Source: DCFW01 sp963790715
GTDB taxonomy: Bacteria; Bacteroidota; Bacteroidia; Bacteroidales; Bacteroidaceae
NCBI GenBank assembly: GCA_963790715.1
Contig: CAWBPN010000018.1
Location: forward strand, 496,001 to 560,000
Direction of reading: 5' to 3'
DNA length: 64,000 nt
Shown: in pieces, positions 8,557 to 19,309 of the stretch
Layout: each line of letters opens with the position of its first letter
How positions within the stretch are numbered: the stretch's first letter is position 1
The notes under the pieces: model-generated
The model's database searches: none
Told to the model about the DNA's origin: nothing
The model's input: the letters and a program-made list of their open reading frames with translations, nothing else
Translations under genes and position numbers: made by a program

Positions 8557-11500
8557 ATGATAATGAGAAAAGACCATTTATATTGGCGTATTTTATTTGT
8601 TTTGTGTGCGGTATATATGATGGGAATCGAATTTTGTTCGGCTCAAACTTCTACGCGACAAATATTTGATGAATACAACTTTTCAGCAATATCTATCAAT
8701 AGCGGATTGCCAAGTAATTACATTAACAATATCTATAAAGACAGCCAAGGATTCATTTGGCTGTCTACCCATAATGGATTATCTCGCTACGACGGATATT
8801 CTTTTGTGAACTATAATGTATCTTCTTTTCCTATAAGGCTGACATCAAATTTTGTAAATCAGGTTTGCGAAGATTCATTTCATCGGCTTTGGATTGCATC
8901 TGAAGCAGGGTTATCACTTCTTGACCTGAAAAGCAACAAACAAATACCAATTAATTACAATCTTTTTAAAAGTGATGACCTGTCAAAAGAAGCAGTATGG
9001 TTCATCATATCAGATAAAAACAAATCAATCTGGTTAGCCACGCAAACCAATCTTTACCATATATCATTCAACAATAACGGTACAATAAGTCATTGCTCAA
9101 TGTTAAAATCAAAATATGATAGGCATTCTGCAGCAATAACCGCATTACGATTAATTAATAATCAAATATGGTTAGGATACAATAGCAATATATATAAGGT
9201 ATCTGCCGAACAAGATCAACATATCATATTAAAGCAAGTTATTCATAATTTGTCATTAGACAACCAGACAATTATAAATGCATTCTGTATTTATAATAAT
9301 GATATATGGGTTGGCACAAACAAAGGAGTTTATCGCTACTCTACCAAGAATCGTCGATTTAAATGTTACGAGCTTGGTAGTACAGATATTGCTGTCACAC
9401 AAAACCATGAATTGGTAGTGGCTTCACAACAAGGGCTTAATTTCTATGACAGTTCTGATGATAAATTCATTCAAGTAACAAAAACCGGACTATCGTCGCA
9501 AAGCAACATAAATTGCAATTTCATCAGTTGCCTGTATACTGATTGCTCCATACTGTGGATAGGTACCGAAATAGGCGGACTGGAAAAGATGGAAAGCCGA
9601 AATCTGAAAATTAATCTATATACAAACGACAGAGAAAATCCTGAAAGTCTCTCAGATAATCCGGTAAGCTGCATTTTCGAAGATACTTTTCATAATCTAT
9701 GGATTGGCAATGTGAACCAAGGATTAAGTATAAAAAACAAAAATACCAACTTATTTACTCATATCAATAATCACAATACCGTATATGCCATAACGCAGGA
9801 TGACCGTAACCAATTATGGTTTGCAACATGGGGCGGAGGATTAGAATGCACTCCTCTGTCTCAGCATTCGACAGGCAATTTTACGCATTTCACAACAGGC
9901 AATTCCTTACTGCGAAGCAATTTCATACAATCCGTATATTATGATAAACTAAACGAGGGCCTATGGGTAGGCACTACAGAAGGACTTTCTTTCTATGATT
10001 TACGTAAAAAATCATTCATAAATATAATTTTACCTACCGACAATATACCGAAGAACTCTATAGTAAGCATGTTAATTGACAGCAGACAGCAATTATGGTT
10101 AGGAACATTGCATGGATTAATAGTACTCGATTTGTTCTCTTTTGCCAAAAGCCATACTGATGTTCGCTTTAAATATATGCCATACAAGCTTGACAGGCCT
10201 AAAAGCGATCTGATAGAAAAGATTTGTTGCATATTTAAATCGGCAGATGGTAATATATGGATTGGCAGTAATGGTAATGGCCTTTATAAATTAATAGCCG
10301 AGGAAGGTAACTCTTTCCGATTTAGAAATTATACAATGCACAACGGGTTATGTGATAATACGGTATTGGGAATCGTCGAAGATAGCCAGCACGATTTATG
10401 GCTAAGTACAGATAACGGACTATCTTGTTATAATCCTCACACGGAATCGTTCACAAATTACTATCAAGAAGATGGCTTGCTTTCAAACCAATTTTATTGG
10501 AATGCTTATTGCAAAGCAACCGACAATACTCTCTATTTCGGGGGTATAAATGGAATGATCGGAATAAAAGCCATTATACAGACTAAACAAAAGCGAGAAG
10601 AAAAAGTAGTATTCACTTCACTTACCGTACTCAATAACAATATAGTCCAAGGTGGAAGCAAATATATCAGCAACAATATTACATGGGCAAATAAAATACA
10701 TCTTCATGAAAGAGACAAATCATTTTCGCTGGCTTTTTCAACGCTAGACTATGCGAATGCCAACAATCTAAAATATTTTTATCGACTAAAAGGATTTGAT
10801 GAGAAATGGATTGAATGCGATCAAAACCACCCAATTGCTAATTACACCAATTTAAAGGCGGGAAATTATATTTTCCAAGTTAAAGTAAAAGACCCTTTTG
10901 ATACGAAAAGCAGCATCACTGAGCTACCAATAATCGTATCTCCGTTCTTCTACAAAACATGGTGGTTTTGGAGCATAATATTTATTTTATTAACAAGCAT
11001 AGCATATTATTGGTATCAATGGAGAATAGCCTCACTTAATGAACAAAAAAGAATATTAACAGAAAAAGTAAAAGAGCGTACAATAGATCTGGAAGAAAAA
11101 ATGGGAGTACTTTCACAACAAAATGATATATTAACCAAACAAAAAGGGCAATTAATTGAACTTTCAAAACGGATCCAAGAAGTGACGGCAGACAAAATAT
11201 CCTTTTTTACAAATATCACACATGAATTCCGTACACCAATTACACTTATCCTCGGTCCGCTAAATCATGCAATAAATATAAGCCAAAATCCTAAAGTAAA
11301 AGAACAATTGGATATAGTGAAACGAAATTCACAATCATTGTTATCTTTAGTAAACCAGCTGCTTGATTTCAGAAAAGTTGAATCCGGGCATATCCATATA
11401 AACAAAAGTTACAATGATTTATCAGCATTTATCAATAATGTAATACTGCCATTTGAAGCGTTTGCCAAAGACCGGCAAATTAAAGTTAGCTGCTTAACAC

Positions 11501-12732
11501 ATATAAGTAAAAACTATTATCTATATGATAAAGAATGGATGCAAAAGGTTATGGTAAACTTGTTGTCAAACGCGATTAAGTTCACACCCGATGGAGGAGA
11601 AGTGAAACTTTACGTTTATACATACACAAACGACAAAGGTGCCGAACAAGCTTACATATCAGTTTGTGACACAGGAGTAGGCATTTTGCAAGAAGATTTG
11701 GAAAAAATCTTCGACAGGTTCTATCAATCACGACTGCATATTAAATATCCGATATTCGGACAAAGCGGTACAGGCATAGGGTTATACGTTTGTAAACGAA
11801 TAATCAACGAACACAATGGTAACATTTACGCTCGCAACAACCACAGAACCGGTTCTTCGTTCAGAATTATTATGCCAATGAAAATAGGACAACATATCCA
11901 AGAGTCGGAATTACAAACAAAAACAGACAATGATAGCCCGACAAAGCTCAAACTTCAGTACAACGAAATGAAAAATAAAAGAACCATACTTGTTGTTGAC
12001 GACAATGCAGACATGCGTACTTATATACATTCTATTCTTATACACTATTATAATATACTGGAAGCTTCAGGTGGCGAAGAAGCCCTGACTTTACTTAAAG
12101 AAAAAAATATAGATTTCATCATCAGCGACCTGATGATGCCTGATATGGATGGAATAGAATTATCAAAACGAATCAAAAACGACTTGTCAATTTCGCATAT
12201 TCCAATATTGATGCTTACGGCAAAGATTTCAGATGAAGCAAAACTGGAAAGTTACAAAATAGGTGTTGATGAATATATACAAAAGCCATTCAGTGAAGAA
12301 TTGCTTACAGTCCGTATTAACAACATCTTAAAATCACGCCAAGCTGCTCAACATCAGTTTGATTTACAAATGAATCCTAATATATTGAATATAAGTGAAG
12401 AAACGAAAGACAGTAAATTCCTAAAGAAAGTAATGGACATAATTGAAGACAATTATAAGAGCCCGGATTTCGACGTAATTACATTTGCCCAAGAAGCAGG
12501 TATGAGCAAAACATTATTAAATCAAAAACTACAAAATCTAATCGGACAATCCACATCAAAATTCATAAGTAATTATCGTTTAAAGAAAGCGCAAACACTT
12601 ATTGAAATAAACAAAACCAGTAAAAACATGAATGTATCTGAAATTGCATACGAAGTAGGATTTAATGATCCGAAATATTTCAGTCGTTGTTACTTAAAGA
12701 AATACGGCATATTACCAAGTGTTTTGTTGTAA
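8557..12732 (+). CDS. Hybrid two-component system regulator (HTCS)
   Basis: One-protein sensor and transcription factor of 1391 residues controlling polysaccharide-utilisation genes. Order: signal sequence (about 1-30), two beta-propellers made of Reg_prop repeats (about 40-680, repeated patterns such as GFIWLSTHNGLSRYD), a Y_Y_Y domain (about 725-795), a membrane helix (about 802-823), HisKA with FFTNITHEFRTPITLILGP (His889), HATPase with DTGVGI and GTGIGLYVCK, a receiver with VDDNADMR and phospho-Asp1191 in SDLMMPDMDG, and an AraC-type helix-turn-helix at about 1290-1391. The periplasmic propellers usually bind an oligosaccharide. The second Met (8563) could also be the start. It lies directly upstream of susC, its likely target. 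Confidence 0.95.
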   Translation: MIMRKDHLYWRILFVLCAVYMMGIEFCSAQTSTRQIFDEYNFSAISINSGLPSNYINNIYKDSQGFIWLSTHNGLSRYDGYSFVNYNVSSFPIRLTSNFVNQVCEDSFHRLWIASEAGLSLLDLKSNKQIPINYNLFKSDDLSKEAVWFIISDKNKSIWLATQTNLYHISFNNNGTISHCSMLKSKYDRHSAAITALRLINNQIWLGYNSNIYKVSAEQDQHIILKQVIHNLSLDNQTIINAFCIYNNDIWVGTNKGVYRYSTKNRRFKCYELGSTDIAVTQNHELVVASQQGLNFYDSSDDKFIQVTKTGLSSQSNINCNFISCLYTDCSILWIGTEIGGLEKMESRNLKINLYTNDRENPESLSDNPVSCIFEDTFHNLWIGNVNQGLSIKNKNTNLFTHINNHNTVYAITQDDRNQLWFATWGGGLECTPLSQHSTGNFTHFTTGNSLLRSNFIQSVYYDKLNEGLWVGTTEGLSFYDLRKKSFINIILPTDNIPKNSIVSMLIDSRQQLWLGTLHGLIVLDLFSFAKSHTDVRFKYMPYKLDRPKSDLIEKICCIFKSADGNIWIGSNGNGLYKLIAEEGNSFRFRNYTMHNGLCDNTVLGIVEDSQHDLWLSTDNGLSCYNPHTESFTNYYQEDGLLSNQFYWNAYCKATDNTLYFGGINGMIGIKAIIQTKQKREEKVVFTSLTVLNNNIVQGGSKYISNNITWANKIHLHERDKSFSLAFSTLDYANANNLKYFYRLKGFDEKWIECDQNHPIANYTNLKAGNYIFQVKVKDPFDTKSSITELPIIVSPFFYKTWWFWSIIFILLTSIAYYWYQWRIASLNEQKRILTEKVKERTIDLEEKMGVLSQQNDILTKQKGQLIELSKRIQEVTADKISFFTNITHEFRTPITLILGPLNHAINISQNPKVKEQLDIVKRNSQSLLSLVNQLLDFRKVESGHIHINKSYNDLSAFINNVILPFEAFAKDRQIKVSCLTHISKNYYLYDKEWMQKVMVNLLSNAIKFTPDGGEVKLYVYTYTNDKGAEQAYISVCDTGVGILQEDLEKIFDRFYQSRLHIKYPIFGQSGTGIGLYVCKRIINEHNGNIYARNNHRTGSSFRIIMPMKIGQHIQESELQTKTDNDSPTKLKLQYNEMKNKRTILVVDDNADMRTYIHSILIHYYNILEASGGEEALTLLKEKNIDFIISDLMMPDMDGIELSKRIKNDLSISHIPILMLTAKISDEAKLESYKIGVDEYIQKPFSEELLTVRINNILKSRQAAQHQFDLQMNPNILNISEETKDSKFLKKVMDIIEDNYKSPDFDVITFAQEAGMSKTLLNQKLQNLIGQSTSKFISNYRLKKAQTLIEINKTSKNMNVSEIAYEVGFNDPKYFSRCYLKKYGILPSVLL

Positions 12733-12811
12733 AGCACAAAATAAAATGAAGTATTGTTCAATTTTCATCTTATATTTTTCAAAATTCGTCCCTCGTAAAA
12801 ACCGCCGTAAC

Positions 12812-12819
12812 TATATTTG
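12812..12819 (+). promoter_or_regulatory. Predicted -7 box of the susC promoter
   Basis: TATATTTG fits TAnnTTTG. It implies a leader of about 100 bases before the SusC start codon. The HTCS presumably binds just upstream, in 12733-12800, but no operator repeat is obvious. Confidence 0.55.
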
Positions 12820-12927
12820 TGTTCTTAATTCATAAAACGGGATCAAGAAACATGGTAATATTTATACAATTTCACAGAAATTTTTCATTATCAATTTACT
12901 ATATAAAACACTAATAATTTATTTATT

Positions 12928-15882
12928 ATGCTGAAAAAACATCTTATATGTTCCTTTATCTTCTTGGTTAGTAGCGTTGCAGCTATTGCCCAAAATAGCA
13001 TAACTGGAAAAGTGGTCGACAACAATGGTGATCCGCTAATGGGCGTCAGTGTAGTTGTCAACGGAACGGATAATGGCACTGTGACAAATCTTGATGGAAC
13101 TTTCACATTATCTGTACCAAGTGAAGGTACACTTCATGCCTCATACATAGGATATGAGCCTAAAGAAGTGCGAATTACCAATCAAAAGTCTTATAAGATT
13201 ACTTTGTTGGAAAGTAATAAGCTTTTGAATGAAGTAGTTGTTGTAGGTTATGGCAAAATGGCTCGTAAGGATTTGACGAGTTCCATCACAACAATCACGG
13301 CAAATGACTTGAACAAGGGAGGTGTATACACTTCTCCGGGACAACTATTAGAGGGGAAAGTTCCAGGATTAACAGTTACTACGAGCAGTGACCCGAACGC
13401 TTCGCCTTCAATAACATTGCGTGGCGCATCAACATTCCGCACAGGTGATGCACAAGAGCCTTATTATGTAATTGACGGAATACCCGGAGCATCAATTTCC
13501 TTGATTTCACCAAATGACATTGCAAGCATCGATGTATTACGTGACGCATCAGCCACGGCTATTTACGGTTCAAAAGCAGCCAATGGTGTTATACTAATCA
13601 CCACTAAAAAAGGAAATGCAGGAGCTGCAAAAATTTCTTATGACGGATATGCTGCCGTTAATATGGTTTCAAAACGTTTGGATGTTTTAAACGGAGATGA
13701 AAGTAGAGCCTTCTTAAAACAAAACGGCATTACTTTAAATTCGGCCAACTACATCGGGAACAACACTACCAGTACCGATTGGCAAAAAGAAGTACAACGT
13801 ACCGGTTTTTCAACAACTCATAATGTGTCAATCACAGGAGGGACACCTACTACGTCATATACCGCAAGTGTAAACTACACCAAAAACCAAGGAGTAATTA
13901 GAGGCACTCAAATGGATCGTTTAATAGGACGTTCATTAGTGAATTCATCCACATGGAACAATCATTTAAAACTGACATTGGGTCTTAATGCAAGTATAAC
14001 CAACAACATTTATGTGCCCACAGACCAAGATGGACTAAGCGTATTGGATGCTATGACTTATTTCTTACCTGAATCACCCATTCGTAATACGGATGGAACA
14101 TTCTTTGAGAATCTGAATACAAGCCAATATTATAATCCGGTAGCTCTGATAAAACAAAACCAAATCAATTCACGCGATAAGATGTTGCAAGGTATTGCAA
14201 AAGCTACTTTGCAAATTCTTCCGGAACTTACGTTTGACACTGATTTAGCATATCAATCTGAAACATACAATTGGAACGAATACTATGATATAGCTTCAAA
14301 AGAAGCTATAGGTGATAACGGTTATGCTCAGCGTTCTTCTTTAGAGAATATACACAAAAGCATTGAAATGTATGGTAATTACAATAAGACTTTTAACAAG
14401 GTACACAAATTTGGTGCAATGCTCGGATATTCATGGGAAGAAAACAATGATAACGACGGCTTCCAAACCTCAGCAATGGGATTCAGCTCTGACGCATTGG
14501 GATATTACAACATGGGTATATCCAGTTCGGATAATCGTCCAAATTACGGTAGCATCTATTATACTACATTACGTATGATCTCTTTCTTCGGCCGTGCAAA
14601 TTATTCATATAAAGACAAATATTTGTTTCAGGCAACTGTTCGTAGAGACGGATCTTCAGCTTTCGGCAAAAACAATCGTTGGGGAACATTTCCTTCAGGG
14701 TCATTCGCATGGAGAATGAGTGAAGAACCTTTCATCAAAAACTTAAATCTTTTTGATGACTTAAAGTTCCGTGTTGGGTATGGTGTAAGCGGTAACTCTC
14801 TAGGATTCGATCCTCTGATTTCTACCGTGCTTTACGGTAAAACAGGGACATTCACAGATTCAAACGGTCAAAGCATTTCAGCTATTGGCGCCACACGCAA
14901 TGCCAATCCTGACTTAAAATGGGAACGTACTTCTATGTTTAATGTAGGATTTGATTTTGGATTCTTAAAAAACAGATTAACAGGTACTATCGAATACTAC
15001 GACAAACGTACATCTGACCTAATTGCCAATTATACTGTTTCAACCACACAATATTTAGTCAACTGGTTAACAGCTAATGTTGGCAAAATCAGCAACAAAG
15101 GTCTAGAGTTAAGCATAAATGCCATACCGGTGCAAACTAGCGACTTTTCATGGAATACAACGTTGAACCTTTCTCATAATAAAAACAATGTAGAAAGTGT
15201 ATCTAACGGCTCTTATTCAGTTAATTATTTTGATGAAGCTGAGCTTAATGCAGCCGGTCAAACAGGAGACTATCAACAGAGAATTATTAAAGGTAAACCG
15301 TTAGGATCTTTCTACACATGGAAATGGGCAGGATATAACGACAGCGGAGTATCTACATTTTACACAGCTGACGGCAAAACCACAATTACGCCATCAGATA
15401 ATGATCGTTTTTATACAGGTAATGCACAACCCAAGTTAACTTTCGGTTGGAATAATACATTAAGCTATAAAGACTGGTCATTAACAATGTTCTTCACTGG
15501 CGTTACAGGTAATAAGATTCTTGATGCAACGCGAGCTAACTTAAGTAGAATGAGTAGTTTGGATGAACGTAACATATTAAAGAGCGCGATGAGAGACCAA
15601 AAGGCAACTGATATTAACGCTCATTATTTGTCTGATCGTTATATTGAAAAAGGTGATTATATTCGCCTTACCAATCTTTCTATCGGCTACAACTTCAAAA
15701 ACATTTGCAGCTATATTCAAAGTCTACGGCTCTCAGCATCATGTAACAATGTATTTACAATTACCGGTTATAAAGGATTGGATCCGGAAGTTGACTTAGG
15801 AGGTATAACTCCTGGTATAGATAATAGAGAATTCTACCCAAGAACACGTACATTCATGTTTGATGCAAACATAACATTCTAA
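12928..15882 (+). CDS. SusC-like TonB-dependent outer-membrane transporter
   Basis: Outer-membrane oligosaccharide importer of 984 residues. After a signal peptide (about 1-22, ending AAIAQ) comes a carboxypeptidase-D-like domain (NSITGKVVDNNGDPLMGVSV..., about 23-95), the SusC signature NEVVVVGYG, and a plug domain (about 115-235) with PYYVIDGIPG and VLRDASATAIYGSKAANGVILITTKKG. The rest forms the 22-strand barrel and ends in a typical aromatic-rich strand (RTRTFMFDANITF). The SusD lipoprotein encoded next forms the lid of the complex. Substrate is unknown; GH29, GH28, GH89 and GH3 in the neighbourhood suggest a heteropolysaccharide. Confidence 0.95.
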   Translation: MLKKHLICSFIFLVSSVAAIAQNSITGKVVDNNGDPLMGVSVVVNGTDNGTVTNLDGTFTLSVPSEGTLHASYIGYEPKEVRITNQKSYKITLLESNKLLNEVVVVGYGKMARKDLTSSITTITANDLNKGGVYTSPGQLLEGKVPGLTVTTSSDPNASPSITLRGASTFRTGDAQEPYYVIDGIPGASISLISPNDIASIDVLRDASATAIYGSKAANGVILITTKKGNAGAAKISYDGYAAVNMVSKRLDVLNGDESRAFLKQNGITLNSANYIGNNTTSTDWQKEVQRTGFSTTHNVSITGGTPTTSYTASVNYTKNQGVIRGTQMDRLIGRSLVNSSTWNNHLKLTLGLNASITNNIYVPTDQDGLSVLDAMTYFLPESPIRNTDGTFFENLNTSQYYNPVALIKQNQINSRDKMLQGIAKATLQILPELTFDTDLAYQSETYNWNEYYDIASKEAIGDNGYAQRSSLENIHKSIEMYGNYNKTFNKVHKFGAMLGYSWEENNDNDGFQTSAMGFSSDALGYYNMGISSSDNRPNYGSIYYTTLRMISFFGRANYSYKDKYLFQATVRRDGSSAFGKNNRWGTFPSGSFAWRMSEEPFIKNLNLFDDLKFRVGYGVSGNSLGFDPLISTVLYGKTGTFTDSNGQSISAIGATRNANPDLKWERTSMFNVGFDFGFLKNRLTGTIEYYDKRTSDLIANYTVSTTQYLVNWLTANVGKISNKGLELSINAIPVQTSDFSWNTTLNLSHNKNNVESVSNGSYSVNYFDEAELNAAGQTGDYQQRIIKGKPLGSFYTWKWAGYNDSGVSTFYTADGKTTITPSDNDRFYTGNAQPKLTFGWNNTLSYKDWSLTMFFTGVTGNKILDATRANLSRMSSLDERNILKSAMRDQKATDINAHYLSDRYIEKGDYIRLTNLSIGYNFKNICSYIQSLRLSASCNNVFTITGYKGLDPEVDLGGITPGIDNREFYPRTRTFMFDANITF

Positions 15883-15899
15883 ATTAGGAGGAACATATC

Positions 15900-17582
15900 A
15901 TGGTAACAAAAAATATAAAACTTTTATTAGCATTCTGCGGACTTTTAGTGTTTGCCGGTTGTACAAATCTTAACGTAGATGTTAAGTCGGAATACACTAC
16001 ATCGAACTTCCCTGAAACCAACGCTGACATGGAGGCGGTTTGTGGTCCGGCATACACATCATTCAAATCTACTTACGGGCGTAATTCTTGGCTCGTACAA
16101 ACTTGCAGTTCCGATGAAGGTATGATGGCCGTAAATGGTGGTAATTGGTATGACAACGGTTCATATCTAACATTGGATCTTCACACATGGGACAGCACAA
16201 ACAGCAATTTAAGAGTATTCTGGGACGGATTATTTGGTTCAATTTCAAGTTGCAACCAAATCCTTTCAATATTAAATGCCGCACCGGACACTCAATCAAA
16301 GACTACCGCTGTGGCTCAAATCAGAGCAATGCGTGCTTTGTATTATTTCTGGGCAATGGACTCATTCGGAGGACTGCCTATTGTCAAAAATTTCGGAGAA
16401 ACAACACCTCAACGTTCACCGAGAGACAGTGTTGCTCTTTTCATTGAATCTGAGCTAAAAGGATGTATGAAAGATTTGCCTACTACAGTCAATTCATCCA
16501 CTTATGGTAAACCGACCAAATATATGGCAGAAGCATTATTGGCAAAACTATATCTCAATTGGGCTGTATATTCGGCTAATGATGTTTCAAGCTATACTAC
16601 ATCAACCGCAAATCCACATTTAAAAGATGTTGTTGCCATGTGTGACAGCGTCATTAATTCAGGAAATTATAATTTAAGTGATAATTGGATAAGTAAGTTT
16701 CAGGCTACTGACGGTTCAAAAATAAAAGATTTCATCTTTACGATACCATATGATTGGTATGAAGACAATTTAAACTACGGTGGAGGATTGACGCATGCCA
16801 GATTCTGGTGTCATAAATACATGCAATATACATTAGGTATGACTCACAATCCAAGCGGACCAATGAGAGCCTTACCGGAGTTCGTCGACAAATACAATTT
16901 GTCTGGAGATGAGCGCAACCAAATATGGTATGGTGGTATACAAAATTATACTGGTACGACAACACCTTATACAGTAAATGAAGCTAAAACATCTATAGAT
17001 TCATATTATACAGGATCAGATGGAGATACAAAGGTAAATTGGACTTTTGCATTAACAAAAGAATTAACCATTCGTGGCACAGGAGATAAATATACAAATA
17101 ATTTGAAAACATTGGATTTAGGCAATGATGAACTCGGATTAGCTATGGGATATCGTAACTTGAAGTTCTTCCCTACTCTGGCCAGTACTAATAACTACGC
17201 AAGCAATGCAATGCCTATTCTCAGATACGCTGACATTCTTATGATGAAAGCTGAAGCCATACTTCGCGGAGCTGCTGCGACAAACGGAGATACTCCTGCA
17301 TCATTGGTAAACCAAATAAGAAATTGCGCAGGTGCACCTACAGTCACTTCAATTGATTTGAATGGATTATTAGATGAACGTGCACGTGAATTTTCCGACG
17401 AATGTTGGCGTCGCAATGACTTAATTCGTTTCGGCGAATTTGAAAATGATTGGGGATTCAAGAGTGCGGCATACGGTATGTCTAATACCGACACATACCG
17501 CAGAATATTCCCTATTCCGCATGAGGCCATGTTGTTAAATACTTCATGGATTCAAAACCCAGGCTATACTGCGGGACAATAA
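15900..17582 (+). CDS. SusD/RagB-like glycan-binding lipoprotein
   Basis: Surface lipoprotein of 560 residues that forms the lid of the SusC transporter. The lipobox is FAGC with Cys at about residue 21. The N-terminal SusD-like region contains the TPR-like helices (AQIRAMRALYYFWAMDSFGGLPIV), and the C-terminal RagB/SusD signature includes LRYADILMMKAEAI and DERAREFSDECWRRNDLIRFGEF. It starts 17 bases after the susC stop, with an unusually strong TAGGAGG Shine-Dalgarno sequence at 15885-15891 for this phylum. It is closed by a hairpin terminator. Confidence 0.95.
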   Translation: MVTKNIKLLLAFCGLLVFAGCTNLNVDVKSEYTTSNFPETNADMEAVCGPAYTSFKSTYGRNSWLVQTCSSDEGMMAVNGGNWYDNGSYLTLDLHTWDSTNSNLRVFWDGLFGSISSCNQILSILNAAPDTQSKTTAVAQIRAMRALYYFWAMDSFGGLPIVKNFGETTPQRSPRDSVALFIESELKGCMKDLPTTVNSSTYGKPTKYMAEALLAKLYLNWAVYSANDVSSYTTSTANPHLKDVVAMCDSVINSGNYNLSDNWISKFQATDGSKIKDFIFTIPYDWYEDNLNYGGGLTHARFWCHKYMQYTLGMTHNPSGPMRALPEFVDKYNLSGDERNQIWYGGIQNYTGTTTPYTVNEAKTSIDSYYTGSDGDTKVNWTFALTKELTIRGTGDKYTNNLKTLDLGNDELGLAMGYRNLKFFPTLASTNNYASNAMPILRYADILMMKAEAILRGAAATNGDTPASLVNQIRNCAGAPTVTSIDLNGLLDERAREFSDECWRRNDLIRFGEFENDWGFKSAAYGMSNTDTYRRIFPIPHEAMLLNTSWIQNPGYTAGQ

Positions 17583-17600
17583 AAGACCATTTGCTGATTA

Positions 17601-17665
17601 GATAAAGGAGAAGGGATTGTTTCCCCTTAAGTGGAAATATAACCTTCTCCTTATCTTTTTATTTA
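17601..17665 (+). terminator. Rho-independent terminator after susD
   Basis: GATAAAGGAGAAGG (17601-17614) pairs with CCTTCTCCTTATC (17643-17655) with one bulged A; an inner hairpin occupies the loop. Followed by TTTTTATTTAT. It separates the susCD unit from the GH28 gene. Confidence 0.85.
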
Positions 17666-17867
17666 TACATACAATTCAAATTAACATATCGTCAACATTA
17701 TATTCACAACAAAACCGAAACTATGCAATTAAAATATTGCTATACTTACAAACCAATATTAATCAGACATGTGAGTTATGACAAATAAATATCTACTTTT
17801 AATATATCAAATGAGAGATAACACGCTAGGAATTAATAGGACAGTTATTGAGAATAAATAAAATATC

Positions 17868-19271
17868 ATGAAAATAAAGACATTAATATTTATTTTAGGG
17901 GTAAGCATACTAACAGCATGCAGCCATAAAGGAACTGATTTTAATATCTGTGACTACGGCGCAAAAGGAGACAGTATAACAGACAATGCCAAGGCAATAC
18001 AAAAGGCCATTGATGCATGCCATAAAGCTGGCGGCGGACGGGTTATCATTCCCGGCGGCGGCGTTTACATGAGTAGTCCGTTCACGGTGGAGTCTTACGT
18101 TGACCTACATATTGAAGCGCATGCCAAACTTTTAGCCAACCCAAATGAGAAAGTATATAATAAAAGTGCTTTCCGCGAGAACCGGGGCGAAGGCATGATG
18201 TGGATCAGCGGTGAAAACATAGAACAGTTTTCTATATCCGGTAAGGGTACAATAGATGGCAACGGCGTGGCTTTTATGGGCAAAGAGATAAGCGACTCTT
18301 ACGTACTGAAGCCTGTTCATAACTTTGACCCACGTCCACATCTTATTACTCTTATTAAAGGCAAAGATATAAGAATCAGCGATGTGTGTCTGGCAAGTTC
18401 GGCTTATTGGGGCTTACACCTTGTCGGTTGCGACGATGTTGACGTCAATGGCATAAGTATACTCAACAATCTTAAAATCCGTAACGGTGACGGAATGGAT
18501 ATAGACCACTCACGCAATGTAAGAGTAAGCAATTGCTTAATCCGTTCAGGTGATGATTGTATTTGCCTTAAGAACAGGCGTGAATATGCCGATATGGGAC
18601 CATGTGAAAACATTACCGTATCAAATTGTATAATGACTTCTCGCTCATGCGCCGTGAAAATAGGTTCGGAAAATATGGATCGCATAAAGAATGTAGTAGT
18701 AAACAATTGCATCATTAAAGACAGCAACCGCGGTATAGGAATCCAAAATCGCGATGATGGCACTGTTGAAGATGTTTCGTTCTCAAATATTATCATCGAC
18801 TGTAAACTATTTTCAAATGTTTGGTGGGGCAAAGCCGAACCTATATATGTGACGGCTTATACACGTAAAGCAGGTGACCATAAAGATGCCGGATGGCGTT
18901 TTCCAAACGGAATGGGTGATTATCAAGTAGGCGCAATTTCAAATATTTACTTCAGTAATATAAAATGTGAAAGTGAAAACGGTGCTTTTATAGGGGCTGA
19001 AACAAAAGACAGAATACAAAATATTTATCTTGACCAAGTTGATATGTTTATATATAAACGTACAAATTTCCAGGGAGGGATATACGACAAACGTCCGTGC
19101 AAAGGCGACGAATTTGTTAAGGGAAAGACATACGGATTCTACATAGACGGAGCAACAAACATAAACATACGCAACTCATCAGTCCGTTGGGGAGATACAA
19201 AACTTGATTACTATGCAGGTACAATTTATACAAACAACGTTGATAAATTGACAACATTCAACCTTAAATAG
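17868..19271 (+). CDS. GH28 family glycoside hydrolase (polygalacturonase-like) lipoprotein
   Basis: Right-handed beta-helix enzyme of 467 residues, with lipobox LTAC (Cys about 18). The N-terminus has the pectate-lyase-like FNICDYGAKGDSITDNAKAIQKAID. GH28 catalytic signatures follow: NGDGMDID (Asn206, Asp208, Asp211), SGDDCICLK (Asp229, Asp230), the G-H-G region reduced to SRSCAVKIGSE, and RIK at 272-274. Catalytic Asp residues are in place, but the usual His of GHG is missing, as in some Bacteroidota GH28 members, so the exact substrate (galacturonan, rhamnogalacturonan or another uronide) is open. It follows the susD terminator and has no obvious strong promoter. Confidence 0.85.
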   Translation: MKIKTLIFILGVSILTACSHKGTDFNICDYGAKGDSITDNAKAIQKAIDACHKAGGGRVIIPGGGVYMSSPFTVESYVDLHIEAHAKLLANPNEKVYNKSAFRENRGEGMMWISGENIEQFSISGKGTIDGNGVAFMGKEISDSYVLKPVHNFDPRPHLITLIKGKDIRISDVCLASSAYWGLHLVGCDDVDVNGISILNNLKIRNGDGMDIDHSRNVRVSNCLIRSGDDCICLKNRREYADMGPCENITVSNCIMTSRSCAVKIGSENMDRIKNVVVNNCIIKDSNRGIGIQNRDDGTVEDVSFSNIIIDCKLFSNVWWGKAEPIYVTAYTRKAGDHKDAGWRFPNGMGDYQVGAISNIYFSNIKCESENGAFIGAETKDRIQNIYLDQVDMFIYKRTNFQGGIYDKRPCKGDEFVKGKTYGFYIDGATNINIRNSSVRWGDTKLDYYAGTIYTNNVDKLTTFNLK

Positions 19272-19309
19272 GGTCTACTCATAAACTACATTTATAGCTA
19301 AACTGCATT